Origin: Candidatus Zixiibacteriota bacterium
Lineage (GTDB): Bacteria > Zixibacteria > MSB-5A5 > GN15 > FEB-12
DNA: 5,795 bases
Direction: 5' to 3'
Assembly (NCBI GenBank): GCA_030619345.1
Contig: JAUXBO010000173.1
Coordinates: forward strand, 1 to 5,795
The notes beneath the pieces were generated by a model. That model worked only from the letters and a program-made list of their open reading frames with translations. It was not told where the DNA came from and made no database searches. The stretch's first letter is position 1; the number at the start of each line of letters is the position of its first letter. This document shows positions 1 through 5,795 of this stretch, in pieces. The position numbers were made by a program, and so were the translations under genes.

Positions 1-10
1 AGAAGTATCG

Positions 11-862
11 TCAAACAGTCATATCTGCATGATACGAAGATCGAACTAGAGGGGCTGAAAGGACCATCTTGATCCCAGCCGACCTTGCTTCTTCAGCCAT
101 CTGATCGAATTCATCAGGATGCAAGTATCTATCCACGGGCAGATGATCTCCGCTTGGGGCCAGATACTGCCCGATGGTGAGTATAGAGACTGAATGCCCG
201 GCTATGTCTTCGAACGTTCTAAGCAGTTCATCCCTTTTTTCGCCGAGACCGACCATGAGACCGGATTTGGTGCGAATACCAGATTTCTCATGAACATATT
301 TAAGCAACTTCAAAGAGCCAAGATAATCCGCCTGGGGTCTTACTATCGGATATAGTCTGGGCACCGTCTCAACGTTATGGTTGAAGATCTCCGGGCCTGC
401 TTCGATTATTTTGTCCACCGCTTCGGGACACTCTTTGAAGTCTGGCGTCAACAGCTCAATCGTCGCCTGCGGGAGTTTGTCTCTAATGGCTTTGACGGTC
501 TCAGCGAATTGTCCGGCACCGCCGTCCGGGAGATCATCCCGAGTGACTGAAGTAACAACAACGTGCTTCAGGCCCAATTCAACCGCTGTCTTTGCAAGAC
601 GGTCTGGTTCGGTTGGATCAACAGGCATGGGTCGACCGGACTGGATGTCGCAGAATCTACAGTTTCGGCTGCAAGTTGGCCCCAGTATCAAAAAAGTGGC
701 TGTTCCGCGCGTAAAACATTCACCGCGGTTGGGACAATTGGCCTCGTGACAAACGGTCTTTAGGCCGCCGGAATTCAGGATTTTATTAATTCTGGTATAA
801 TTGGCGGAACTAAAGCCAGTCACTTTTAGCCATTCGGGCTTTTTTCTTGACGGCTTGGACAT
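11..862 (-). CDS. lipA: Lipoyl synthase (radical SAM, two iron-sulfur clusters)
   Basis: This enzyme inserts two sulfur atoms into protein-bound octanoyl groups to make the lipoyl cofactor of 2-oxoacid dehydrogenases and the glycine cleavage system, in the cytoplasm. The 283-residue product shows the sacrificial auxiliary-cluster triad C38-x4-C43-x5-C49 in 'CHEANCPNRGECF'. It also has the radical SAM triad C64-x3-C68-x2-C71 in 'CSRNCRFCDI', the family stretch 'VVVTSVTRDDLPDGG' (101-115), and the C-terminal 'RSSYHAD' (274-280) that supplies the serine ligand of the auxiliary cluster. Length is slightly short for the family but nothing essential is missing. The ATG at 862 is the only start that keeps the 'KPEWLKV' N-terminus; its ribosome binding site is weak. 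The stop is TGA at 13-11. It is divergent from the plus-strand gene at 1004. The next 10 bases at the window edge are too few to show whether a lipoate-related neighbour follows. Confidence 0.97.
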   Translation of the reverse strand: MSKPSRKKPEWLKVTGFSSANYTRINKILNSGGLKTVCHEANCPNRGECFTRGTATFLILGPTCSRNCRFCDIQSGRPMPVDPTEPDRLAKTAVELGLKHVVVTSVTRDDLPDGGAGQFAETVKAIRDKLPQATIELLTPDFKECPEAVDKIIEAGPEIFNHNVETVPRLYPIVRPQADYLGSLKLLKYVHEKSGIRTKSGLMVGLGEKRDELLRTFEDIAGHSVSILTIGQYLAPSGDHLPVDRYLHPDEFDQMAEEARSAGIKMVLSAPLVRSSYHADMTV

Positions 863-1003
863 ATCGGCTCTACTTACGTCTGCAGTTTGTCAATTGGACT
901 CTTTCCGACTGTTTCTTACGGTTGTCTGATCGGTCAAGTATATACGAAATCGCTCGATAATCAAGAGAAAGGGAGAGAGATAAACATAGTAAGGAGAATA
1001 TGG
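863..1003. other. Divergent intergenic region between lipA and the dockerin protein gene
   Basis: These 141 bases lie between two diverging starts and must hold the promoters of both genes unless lipA is read from further upstream. AT-rich patches such as 'agtatatacg' (937-946) could be part of a plus-strand promoter. No pair of -35 and -10 boxes with normal spacing stands out, so none is called. The reading frame of the downstream gene stays open to 887, but that extension has no signal-peptide character and is treated as non-coding. Confidence 0.5.
991..996 (+). promoter_or_regulatory. Ribosome binding site that fixes the start at 1004
   Basis: AAGGAG lies 7 bases before the ATG at 1004. 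The reading frame is open further upstream to 887, but only the 1004 start has this site and yields an N-terminal signal peptide, so it decides the start. Confidence 0.85.
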
Positions 1004-3178
1004 ATGTTACGCCGTCTATTGACTATATCTTTGATCGTTCTATTTGCGGGACAAATGTCGCAGGGGAAGGACGCCCCTACAATCAAACGCATTGACATTG
1101 AGAATATCAAGGTCAGTACACTTAAACTTGACCAGCGAATGGCTACAGCCGTTGGTTGTACCGCACGATATGATGACGGTACCCAGTACATGTATAGCGG
1201 GTTTGTCTATGGCAATGAGGCTTACACCACCTACATAGATCCGAACAAAACATGCCCGAACGCATATCCGTATACAGTAAATGAGGTCATCTATGAAGTG
1301 CATTATGGCGTCGCTCCCGTGACGGATACAATTTCAGTGCACTTACTGGCTGTGGATGCTTCCGACCCCACCTGTCCGTTTCCAGGGGCTTTTATTACTC
1401 TATCAAGCGTATTTGAGATATCAATCCCGGATACGGGACTCTGGCAGGTTCCGATAAATCTGGACACAGCGGTAATAGTAAACGAGCCTTTCTTTGCGGG
1501 TTTTTACATTTACAACTTAACTGACACAACTGTTAGACCTGTCGCCGTGGGACCCCATCTGACAACCGACTTCATCGCTGACTCTTTGGCCAGATACTGC
1601 TATTCGTATAATCTCTATGACACATTGGCGGGTTGGGAGGATCTTGCAGCTTACGGTTTCTTGGGTCGATTGATAATCTATGTCAACGGTACTACTGGTG
1701 GGGGGGTTGACCCCAATCCTCCGCCGTTAGCGGAGTTTCTGTATCCGACCAGTGGCTCAATCCTTTTTGAACCGTTCACCATCTGGGCCAGAGATGTTAA
1801 CGGATCGGACTCAATCCAGACGGTTGAATTCGAGTACGCGCCAACTTCGACCGGGATATTTACAAATATTACAACCCTTACGTCTTCAGAGCTTTCCCAT
1901 CGCGATGGAATCGGACCGGCTGATTCAGGACCGGGTTACGCCTATGAATGGGACCCGACCTTTTTAACAACCGGCACGTACTTGCTTCGGGTCATCATGA
2001 CCGACAACCAGAGCAGAGTCTCGGTAGATACGGCTGTTAATCTTCTGGTCATGCAGGCGCCGCCAACAGCAGCAATAACATCACCATCGCAAGCGACTGA
2101 CTTCTGCGCAACACTTGACCTGTTGATGAGCACACCTTCACCCACCCTCCCGGGAATGAATCTGTTTGCCAAGGAAGCATCGCTGCATTACAGCCTCGGC
2201 ATGGAGCCATTGAATCAGTCGGCACTGGGTGATAATAATGGGAACCCGAACGACGGCAACTATGCTTACAACGGCGAGTTTGGCGACTATTACAGTGGCC
2301 CGGCCGCCGCCGCAACGGCTCTAAAAATTTGGGCGGATCGGGGCTTATCAGCTCTTATGATGGATGGGTCAACTCCCCTCACAACAGCCGATGTCGCCGA
2401 ATTATTGGCGGAGAAATTTGGTACGCGCACTAATTTGGGTACCTCGGATGAAGACATTTATGCCGGTATCAAAGAGTATGCGAGCGAGAAACTGGTACAG
2501 TTGGATCTGTTTGCCAAGCGCAACCCTGACTATTTCGATATTCGCAACCGAGTCGAAGGGGACGAACATGTAGCAGTCATCGGACTTGGTGGAACACCGG
2601 CGGCATGGCTGACTGTCGATGGATTCGAACAGTGGCAGCAACCGGGACTCGAATTCTTTGTTCGTGTTGCCGATCCATTGAATGGAACGATTCGCAGTCT
2701 CCCGATTCGCAACATATCCGGTGGTTGTGAAATCCAGCTTTATTCCAACTGGCAGAAGGTCGACATGATGATCTCCTGCTTCAGTGATCCCTGGCCGGTT
2801 TCCCGCACCCTGATCGGATGGGACAGTCTTGGAACCGACCTCTGGCAATTCAACTGGACGCCACTTGCTGACAGCCTCAGTGAAGGCTCTCCATATTTTG
2901 TCACGGTCGAAGGCAGCTCTCCCGGTGAGTATGGCAACTTTACAGCGTTGTATCGCTATAGTTGTGCTTCTATAGTCAAGGTGGGAGATTACAACGGTGA
3001 CGACGTGACTGATATTAATGACTTCTACCTGCTCCAGAATTACATTGCCCTGGGCGTGGTCCCACCGGTGGGCGGAGCTTTCCGGGCCGATGCTAACGGT
3101 GACAATAGTATCAATCTGGCCGATCTCGTGTTCTACATGCGCTATCTGTTTGGCGGCAATCCGCCTCCCGTGTACTAA
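1004..3178 (+). CDS. Exported multi-domain protein with C39-like (Cys-to-Ser) region and C-terminal dockerin pair
   Basis: This is a 724-residue protein of unknown function. Residues 1-21 are a signal peptide (MLRR, hydrophobic core, small residues before GKD). Residues about 45-230 form a beta-rich domain opening with 'YDDGTQYMYSGFVYG'. Residues about 240-350 look like a bacterial Ig-like domain ('FLYPTSGSILFEPFTIWARD'). Residues about 415-565 resemble a C39-type papain-fold peptidase: 'YYSGPAAAATAL' (429-440) sits where 'CGPxAAA' is expected, then 'DEHVAVIGLGG' (His522) and 'VRVADP' (Asp557). Serine 431 replaces the nucleophilic cysteine, so it may be a pseudoenzyme, perhaps a binding module. 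A further beta segment covers about 600-655. Residues 660-718 are a dockerin-like pair with calcium loops D662/N664/D666/D670/D673 and D696/N698/D700/N704/D707. It is probably monocistronic, with a terminator 24 bases after the stop. Domain calls are by eye; the signal peptide and dockerin are firm, the C39 relation is moderate. Confidence 0.85.
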   Translation: MLRRLLTISLIVLFAGQMSQGKDAPTIKRIDIENIKVSTLKLDQRMATAVGCTARYDDGTQYMYSGFVYGNEAYTTYIDPNKTCPNAYPYTVNEVIYEVHYGVAPVTDTISVHLLAVDASDPTCPFPGAFITLSSVFEISIPDTGLWQVPINLDTAVIVNEPFFAGFYIYNLTDTTVRPVAVGPHLTTDFIADSLARYCYSYNLYDTLAGWEDLAAYGFLGRLIIYVNGTTGGGVDPNPPPLAEFLYPTSGSILFEPFTIWARDVNGSDSIQTVEFEYAPTSTGIFTNITTLTSSELSHRDGIGPADSGPGYAYEWDPTFLTTGTYLLRVIMTDNQSRVSVDTAVNLLVMQAPPTAAITSPSQATDFCATLDLLMSTPSPTLPGMNLFAKEASLHYSLGMEPLNQSALGDNNGNPNDGNYAYNGEFGDYYSGPAAAATALKIWADRGLSALMMDGSTPLTTADVAELLAEKFGTRTNLGTSDEDIYAGIKEYASEKLVQLDLFAKRNPDYFDIRNRVEGDEHVAVIGLGGTPAAWLTVDGFEQWQQPGLEFFVRVADPLNGTIRSLPIRNISGGCEIQLYSNWQKVDMMISCFSDPWPVSRTLIGWDSLGTDLWQFNWTPLADSLSEGSPYFVTVEGSSPGEYGNFTALYRYSCASIVKVGDYNGDDVTDINDFYLLQNYIALGVVPPVGGAFRADANGDNSINLADLVFYMRYLFGGNPPPVY

Positions 3179-3201
3179 GGTACCCATGCGATAGAATCAA
3201 G

Positions 3202-3230
3202 AAAGGCCGCTTGTCATAGCGGCCTTTTTT
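3202..3230 (+). terminator. Intrinsic terminator of the dockerin protein gene
   Basis: A 9-bp stem (3202-3210 with 3219-3227, core GGCCGC/GCGGCC) encloses an 8-base loop. The T run 3225-3230 begins within the stem's closing A-T pairs. It starts 24 bases after the TAA at 3176-3178, the standard layout of a factor-independent terminator. Confidence 0.92.
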
Positions 3231-3244
3231 AATACTCAGTAATT

Positions 3245-3275
3245 GTAGGTCGGGAGGCTTGACCTCCCGACAATT
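3245..3275 (+). repeat. REP-like hairpin, copy A (GTAG foot)
   Basis: A GTAG tetranucleotide (3245-3248) is followed by a perfect 9-bp stem (3249-3257 with 3263-3271), a 5-base loop (3258-3262) and then AATT. It shares GTAGGTCGGGA with copy B in the opposite orientation. A GTAG foot next to a short GC-rich hairpin is the signature of REP elements moved by RAYT (TnpA-REP) transposases. No such transposase is in the window. Confidence 0.7.
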
Positions 3276-3300
3276 GATCGACGAACTATGATATTCTCTG

Positions 3301-3331
3301 AATTGTCGGGACCATAAAGGTCCCGACCTAC
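3301..3331 (-). repeat. REP-like hairpin, copy B (inverted, GTAG foot)
   Basis: Read on the minus strand, this has GTAG (3331-3328), a perfect 9-bp stem (3327-3319 with 3313-3305), a 5-base loop (3318-3314) and then AATT. The layout is identical to copy A. Two inner base pairs are swapped from G-C to C-G relative to copy A, so the structure is kept although the bases changed. Together with copy A and the 25-base spacer it forms a BIME-like inverted pair between convergent transcription units. Confidence 0.7.
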
Positions 3332-3363
3332 GGAAAAAAGCAGCGCCTTCCTTTATAAATAGC

Positions 3364-3380
3364 AAGGCCGCTCGCGGCCT
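3364..3380 (-). terminator. Possible terminator hairpin overlapping the last stop codon of the minus operon
   Basis: AGGCCGC and GCGGCCT (3365-3371 and 3374-3380) are perfectly complementary, giving at least a 6-bp stem with a 4-base loop. It begins inside the TAG stop at 3381-3379. On the minus strand the following bases are T-rich but broken (TTGCTATTTAT), so termination may be weak. Its GGCCGC core matches the plus-strand terminator at 3202-3230. Confidence 0.5.
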
Positions 3381-4566
3381 ACCACTCCAATCGCCAATTC
3401 AATGAGGCTGGGACTGTTATCTTTTGCCGGAGCAGAGTGCCGTTTGATCTAAAAATCGACACCTCATATTGGGTTCCGGTCGGGATTAGAGAGTCCGAGG
3501 GAATGAGGTCGATATAGAAATATCCGATGGAGTCAGTCACAGTGGTAACATCAAACGGAGATATGATAAGATTGTCATACCGCACGACGCCTGAGGGAAT
3601 TGACACTTTGACAGACACGCCGACTTCGGCGGTGCCATCGGCCAGATAGAGCAATCCGTAGACGCGACAAAAGAGCGGCAGCACAGGCGTTCCCGGATCG
3701 AACTGATAGCCAAACAGGGTATCCACTCCGGCGCCAGAGACGGATACGGTGTCTCCGGTATTGAACAAATACCCTGAAGCAGTCGCAACCGCACGATAGT
3801 CCCCGGCATCCAGGTTAAGAATAGCCTCTCCGGTCAGATCAGTCGCAGCTACTGCAATCAATGCGGTCTGATCAAGATTGCGCACCGCTAGATTTGTTTT
3901 AGGAATCACCTGACCAATCGAAGAGTCATAGGCTATGATTGAATAGGCGTAGGCTCCCGAGCCCGAAGAAAGACTTGAGACTTGTACATCCAAATACTTT
4001 CCGAAACTACCGGCGACGGTGTGATTGCTCTGTGATGAATTCCATACCGCCGAGGCCACGGCAGACGAATCCAGACCGCCGCCCTGCTCGGTGCGATTGG
4101 AATCTACGGCCCCTCCTTTCACCAATACTGAGTCTCCGATCAACGCCAATTGATCGTCCAGCTCGCTTCCAATTATTTGGAATTTGTAAAGATGCGGTGT
4201 TTCCAAACCGAGCGTATTGTTGGTCAATAATATGGCCATCGCATAGACGCCACTGTTGCCGGTCCCATCGAGATTCGAGACCTGATCTTTGAACGAGTAG
4301 AACTGTCGTCCTCGGATGGTAGTCGCAGTCACACGGCTGTCAGCCACGGCGATGGAATCAGAATAGACATTCGATCCATTCGGCCCCGAGACCAATAGAA
4401 ACAGGGAATCGGCACTCGTTGGATTTCCCAGGCTATCCAAAGAAAACAGTATAAATGAAATTGAATCTTCAGAACTCGTTCCAGTGCTGGAATTATTCAC
4501 GATTGAAGCGTAACTACTGCTACCGGTTACAATTGTGATGACCGCGAACAAAATTATTCTTAACAT
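3379..4566 (-). CDS. Exported beta-rich protein with phage tail-fibre-like and carboxypeptidase-regulatory-like modules
   Basis: This is a 395-residue protein of unknown function. Residues 1-20 are a signal peptide (MLRIILFAVITIVTG, then SSSYA). Residues about 35-135 form a beta domain with 'GNPTSADSLFLLVSGPNG', of the type seen in phage-associated structural proteins. Residues about 165-195 hold 'SAVWN' then 'HTVAGSFGKYLD', matching the 'AVWD...HTxAGSxG' linker that recurs in phage tail proteins. Residues about 205-290 ('ATDLTGEAILNLDAGDYRAV') look like a carboxypeptidase-regulatory-like fold. Residues about 298-395 repeat the theme ('TDSIGYFYIDLIPSDS', 'TGTQYEVSIFRSNG', 'ITVPASLNWRLEW'), as in tail-fibre N-terminal domains. 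There is no enzyme motif. The start is ATG 4566, because AGGAGG lies 8 bases upstream; a GTG at 4572 lies only 2 bases from it. It is the last gene of the operon, 12 bases after its neighbour. It probably acts in the periplasm or on the surface. The module assignments are from memory of sequence style. Confidence 0.75.
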   Translation of the reverse strand: MLRIILFAVITIVTGSSSYASIVNNSSTGTSSEDSISFILFSLDSLGNPTSADSLFLLVSGPNGSNVYSDSIAVADSRVTATTIRGRQFYSFKDQVSNLDGTGNSGVYAMAILLTNNTLGLETPHLYKFQIIGSELDDQLALIGDSVLVKGGAVDSNRTEQGGGLDSSAVASAVWNSSQSNHTVAGSFGKYLDVQVSSLSSGSGAYAYSIIAYDSSIGQVIPKTNLAVRNLDQTALIAVAATDLTGEAILNLDAGDYRAVATASGYLFNTGDTVSVSGAGVDTLFGYQFDPGTPVLPLFCRVYGLLYLADGTAEVGVSVKVSIPSGVVRYDNLIISPFDVTTVTDSIGYFYIDLIPSDSLIPTGTQYEVSIFRSNGTLLRQKITVPASLNWRLEW

Positions 4567-4574
4567 TCTCACTA

Positions 4575-4580
4575 CCTCCT
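4575..4580 (-). promoter_or_regulatory. Ribosome binding site that fixes the start at 4566
   Basis: AGGAGG on the minus strand sits 8 bases before ATG 4566 and only 2 bases before the alternative GTG at 4572, so it selects the ATG. It overlaps the TAG stop (4581-4579) of the upstream gene, so termination of one gene and initiation of the next happen at the same spot. Confidence 0.85.
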
Positions 4581-5331
4581 ACCTTTCAATCAACCGGTTT
4601 ACGCTGCGGCGTCTGTATGGTCCTGCAGATTCAGACGGATTGTACAAAATCAGCAAGGGCGCAAATGATAAACCTGCTTCGCTTGATTTTATTATCTTGG
4701 CGGTCGAATTAATTGGGAATGCGTTTTCGTTCACTAAGACTATTCCGTAGTCGTTACCGGATGTATCCCAGTAGTTGATGATTCTCTCAAAACTATTGAA
4801 CCTGAAATACTGTCCGGTCTGGGTGATGGTAGTAGTGCAGGCCACCGCCGTTGTGTAGTCCGAACCGGCTGTATTCCAGCTAAGGGAATCTGAATCACCA
4901 ACATCCAGCCAGGAATGATTCCAGGTGGTACCACTGTCCGGATAAGGGTAGTCTCCAACTCCATAGGTTGCCTCGGTGCCTTCGATAAAAGCTGTGGTCA
5001 ACGGATAGACAAAGAATTTCCTGTCGAGGGCATCGTTCTCCCCGGAACAGTATACATCGAGAAAAGCGGAATCGGGAACTGATCCATCCCATCCCGGAAA
5101 CGAGATCAGCACTCGACGATTGGCGCCGATGCCAACGCTGCCGATACCCATATTTATAACCCTGCCGCCATTGAATCTCCGGCAATCTTCGCCCTGAAGT
5201 TCCGAAGTACAATTTTCATAGTTGTAAATAATGGCATCGTTCACTTCCGAGGTGTCTTGCAGCGTATCCACAACACCCATGACTTGCGAGAATGGAAAAA
5301 CAAACAGAAAACAGGCCGCAATTGTCTTCAC
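4579..5331 (-). CDS. Exported DNRLRE / CBM96-like beta-sandwich protein
   Basis: This is a 250-residue protein. Residues 1-19 are a signal peptide (MKTIAACFLFVFPFSQVMG). The mature part has the order typical of DNRLRE (disaggregatase-related, CBM96-like) domains. 'RRVLISFPGW' (72-81) and 'VPDSAFLDVYCSG' (85-97) form the early strands, and 'FFVYPLTTAFIEGT' (106-119) follows. 'TTWNHSWLDVGDSDSLSWNTAGSDY' spans about 135-159, then 'YGIVLVNENA' (195-204) and 'SFAPLLILYN' (222-231) close the fold. Such domains occur on secreted, often carbohydrate-binding or adhesive proteins. No catalytic residues are evident. The C-terminal tail is basic (RRRSVNRLIER). The start is GTG 5331, overlapping the TGA of the upstream gene by four bases (GTGA), with AAGGAG 9 bases upstream, indicating translational coupling. 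The family call is by pattern; a specific ligand cannot be named. Confidence 0.78.
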   Translation of the reverse strand: MKTIAACFLFVFPFSQVMGVVDTLQDTSEVNDAIIYNYENCTSELQGEDCRRFNGGRVINMGIGSVGIGANRRVLISFPGWDGSVPDSAFLDVYCSGENDALDRKFFVYPLTTAFIEGTEATYGVGDYPYPDSGTTWNHSWLDVGDSDSLSWNTAGSDYTTAVACTTTITQTGQYFRFNSFERIINYWDTSGNDYGIVLVNENAFPINSTAKIIKSSEAGLSFAPLLILYNPSESAGPYRRRSVNRLIER

Positions 5332-5633
5332 GATTTATTTCTCCTTCGGTCACCTTTACGACCGGACGAGACGGGCTCGGTGCTTCGCTTCTTTGTCCCG
5401 GTCAAATATTCTCGGCGTACATTTTCGATCATATCCCAGAACTGCTTCTTCTTCTGGTCAGTCGGTGTCTGTTTAATCCTGAGTTCAATCATTTTCAATA
5501 ATTCTCCCATTTTGAGCTTATCAGGTTCATCTTCAATCTGAGCCATTATTGCCCGGTAGTAGCGATCGATCAGATCATCAAGAATCTCCAACGAATACGG
5601 CTCAACGGCCGCAATCTCTTCAAACTGATTCAT
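5328..5633 (-). CDS. Small charged helical protein, possibly terminase-small-subunit-like
   Basis: This is a 101-residue cytoplasmic protein with no signal peptide or membrane segment. Residues 11-32 ('EPYSLEILDDLIDRYYRAIM') and 36-80 ('DKLKMGELLKMIELRIKQ', 'KKKQFWDMIENVRREYL') are predicted long helices. Residues 81-101 are a basic, Ser/Arg/Lys-rich tail (ending GRKGDRRRNKS) that could contact nucleic acid. The 'LLKMIELRxK...FWxMIExIRRE' pattern reminds me of small DNA-packaging (terminase small subunit) proteins of tailed phages, but this is weak and by eye. The ATG at 5633 is one base after the stop of the upstream gene; a TTG at 5651 would overlap that gene and is less likely. The 3' end overlaps the next start by four bases. 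No Shine-Dalgarno sequence is obvious, so it probably relies on coupling. The gene is real by its operon fit; the function is unknown. Confidence 0.75.
   Translation of the reverse strand: MNQFEEIAAVEPYSLEILDDLIDRYYRAIMAQIEDEPDKLKMGELLKMIELRIKQTPTDQKKKQFWDMIENVRREYLTGTKKRSTEPVSSGRKGDRRRNKS
5341..5346 (-). promoter_or_regulatory. Ribosome binding site for the GTG start at 5331
   Basis: AAGGAG on the minus strand lies 9 bases before GTG 5331 and inside the 3' end of the upstream small gene. It supports the GTG as the true start of the DNRLRE-like protein. Confidence 0.8.
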
Positions 5634-5634
5634 C

Positions 5635-5795
5635 TTAGTCGCCCATTTCAATTATCATCAAGTCACATACGACGGTGTCGCTGCTGCTATCATCGTGAGC
5701 GATCCGAAACTCGGTGTCGGACTCAGTACCGACCATAAACACCGGACTTCCGGTGTGGGTACGTGGTATAACTCTTGGCGTATTTATGGAATCAG
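5635..5795 (-). CDS. C-terminal fragment of an unknown protein (5' end outside the window)
   Basis: Only the last 52 residues are visible, read from codon 5793-5791 to TAA at 5637-5635. The fragment runs through 'TGSPVFMVGTESDTEFRIAH' and 'VVCDLMIIEMGD', an alternating hydrophobic pattern suggesting closing beta strands. No ribosome binding site or start belongs to it in the window. Evidence that it is coding is the open frame to the edge and the one-base spacing to the next ATG. The family cannot be recognised. By context it is an upstream member of the same operon. Confidence 0.6.
   Translation of the reverse strand, partial: DSINTPRVIPRTHTGSPVFMVGTESDTEFRIAHDDSSSDTVVCDLMIIEMGD

Noticed and set aside
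381..749. A 122-codon plus-strand frame inside lipA
   Set aside because: It is antisense to the catalytic core of lipA, whose motifs are unambiguous.
922..946. Possible sigma-70 promoter (TTGTCT and TATACG) for the plus-strand gene
   Set aside because: The spacer would be only 13 bases, and the promoter consensus of this lineage is not known to me.
887..1003. N-terminal extension of the plus-strand secreted protein to an ATG at 887
   Set aside because: It would bury the signal peptide 39 residues inside the protein and has no ribosome binding site, while AAGGAG sits 7 bases before ATG 1004.
2402..3187. A 261-codon open frame on the minus strand
   Set aside because: It lies antisense to the dockerin and C39-like part of the well-supported plus-strand gene, has no recognisable domain, and spans the terminator side of that gene. 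It is a shadow frame.
3241..3331. CRISPR-like repeats
   Set aside because: There are only two copies, they are inverted rather than direct, and each is itself a full hairpin, so a REP/BIME pair explains them better.
3939..4292. A 117-codon plus-strand frame opposite the tail-fibre-like gene
   Set aside because: Its Arg/Pro/Cys-rich composition is typical of an antisense shadow, and the opposite strand has a signal peptide, a ribosome binding site and an operon context.
5634..5651. TTG start at 5651 for the small helical protein
   Set aside because: It would overlap the upstream gene and add only MKWATK. ATG 5633, directly after the upstream stop, is the more natural coupled start.

Overview
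The window holds five genes and a compact set of non-coding structures. It reads as a chromosomal piece of an uncultured Gram-negative bacterium. The large secreted protein at 1004-3178 ends in a dockerin-type calcium-binding pair running into a 'YLFGGNPPP' tail. Such endings are common in Candidatus Zixibacteria and related FCB-group lineages. The exported beta-rich proteins and the GTG starts fit this, but the phylum is an inference from protein style, not from a marker gene.

Left part (11-862, minus): a complete lipoyl synthase gene, lipA, with both iron-sulfur cysteine triads. It is the only housekeeping gene here. A 141-base divergent gap (863-1003) separates it from a plus-strand gene for a 724-residue exported protein. 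That protein has a beta-rich N-terminal domain, an Ig-like domain, a region resembling a C39-type papain-fold peptidase with serine where the catalytic cysteine is expected, and a C-terminal dockerin pair. A strong intrinsic terminator follows at 3202-3230.

Middle (3179-3378): this gap lies between convergent transcription units. It carries two inverted 27-base hairpin elements, each with a GTAG foot, a 9-bp stem and a 5-base loop. The pattern is that of a REP/BIME pair, and the two stems differ by compensatory base-pair swaps. A second GGCCGC hairpin overlaps the stop codon of the incoming minus-strand operon and may help terminate it.

Right part (3379-5795, minus): a tightly packed operon read leftward. 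In transcription order it has the last 52 residues of an unknown protein, a 101-residue charged helical protein, a 250-residue exported DNRLRE-like (CBM96-like) beta protein, and a 395-residue exported multi-domain protein. The last of these resembles phage tail-fibre and carboxypeptidase-regulatory-like modules. Spacings are 1 base, a 4-base GTGA overlap and 12 bases, so the genes are very likely co-expressed and partly translationally coupled. The most intriguing idea is that this is a surface-structure or adhesin operon built from phage-tail-like modules with signal peptides, possibly the edge of a domesticated phage-derived locus. The window stops before any gene that would settle this.
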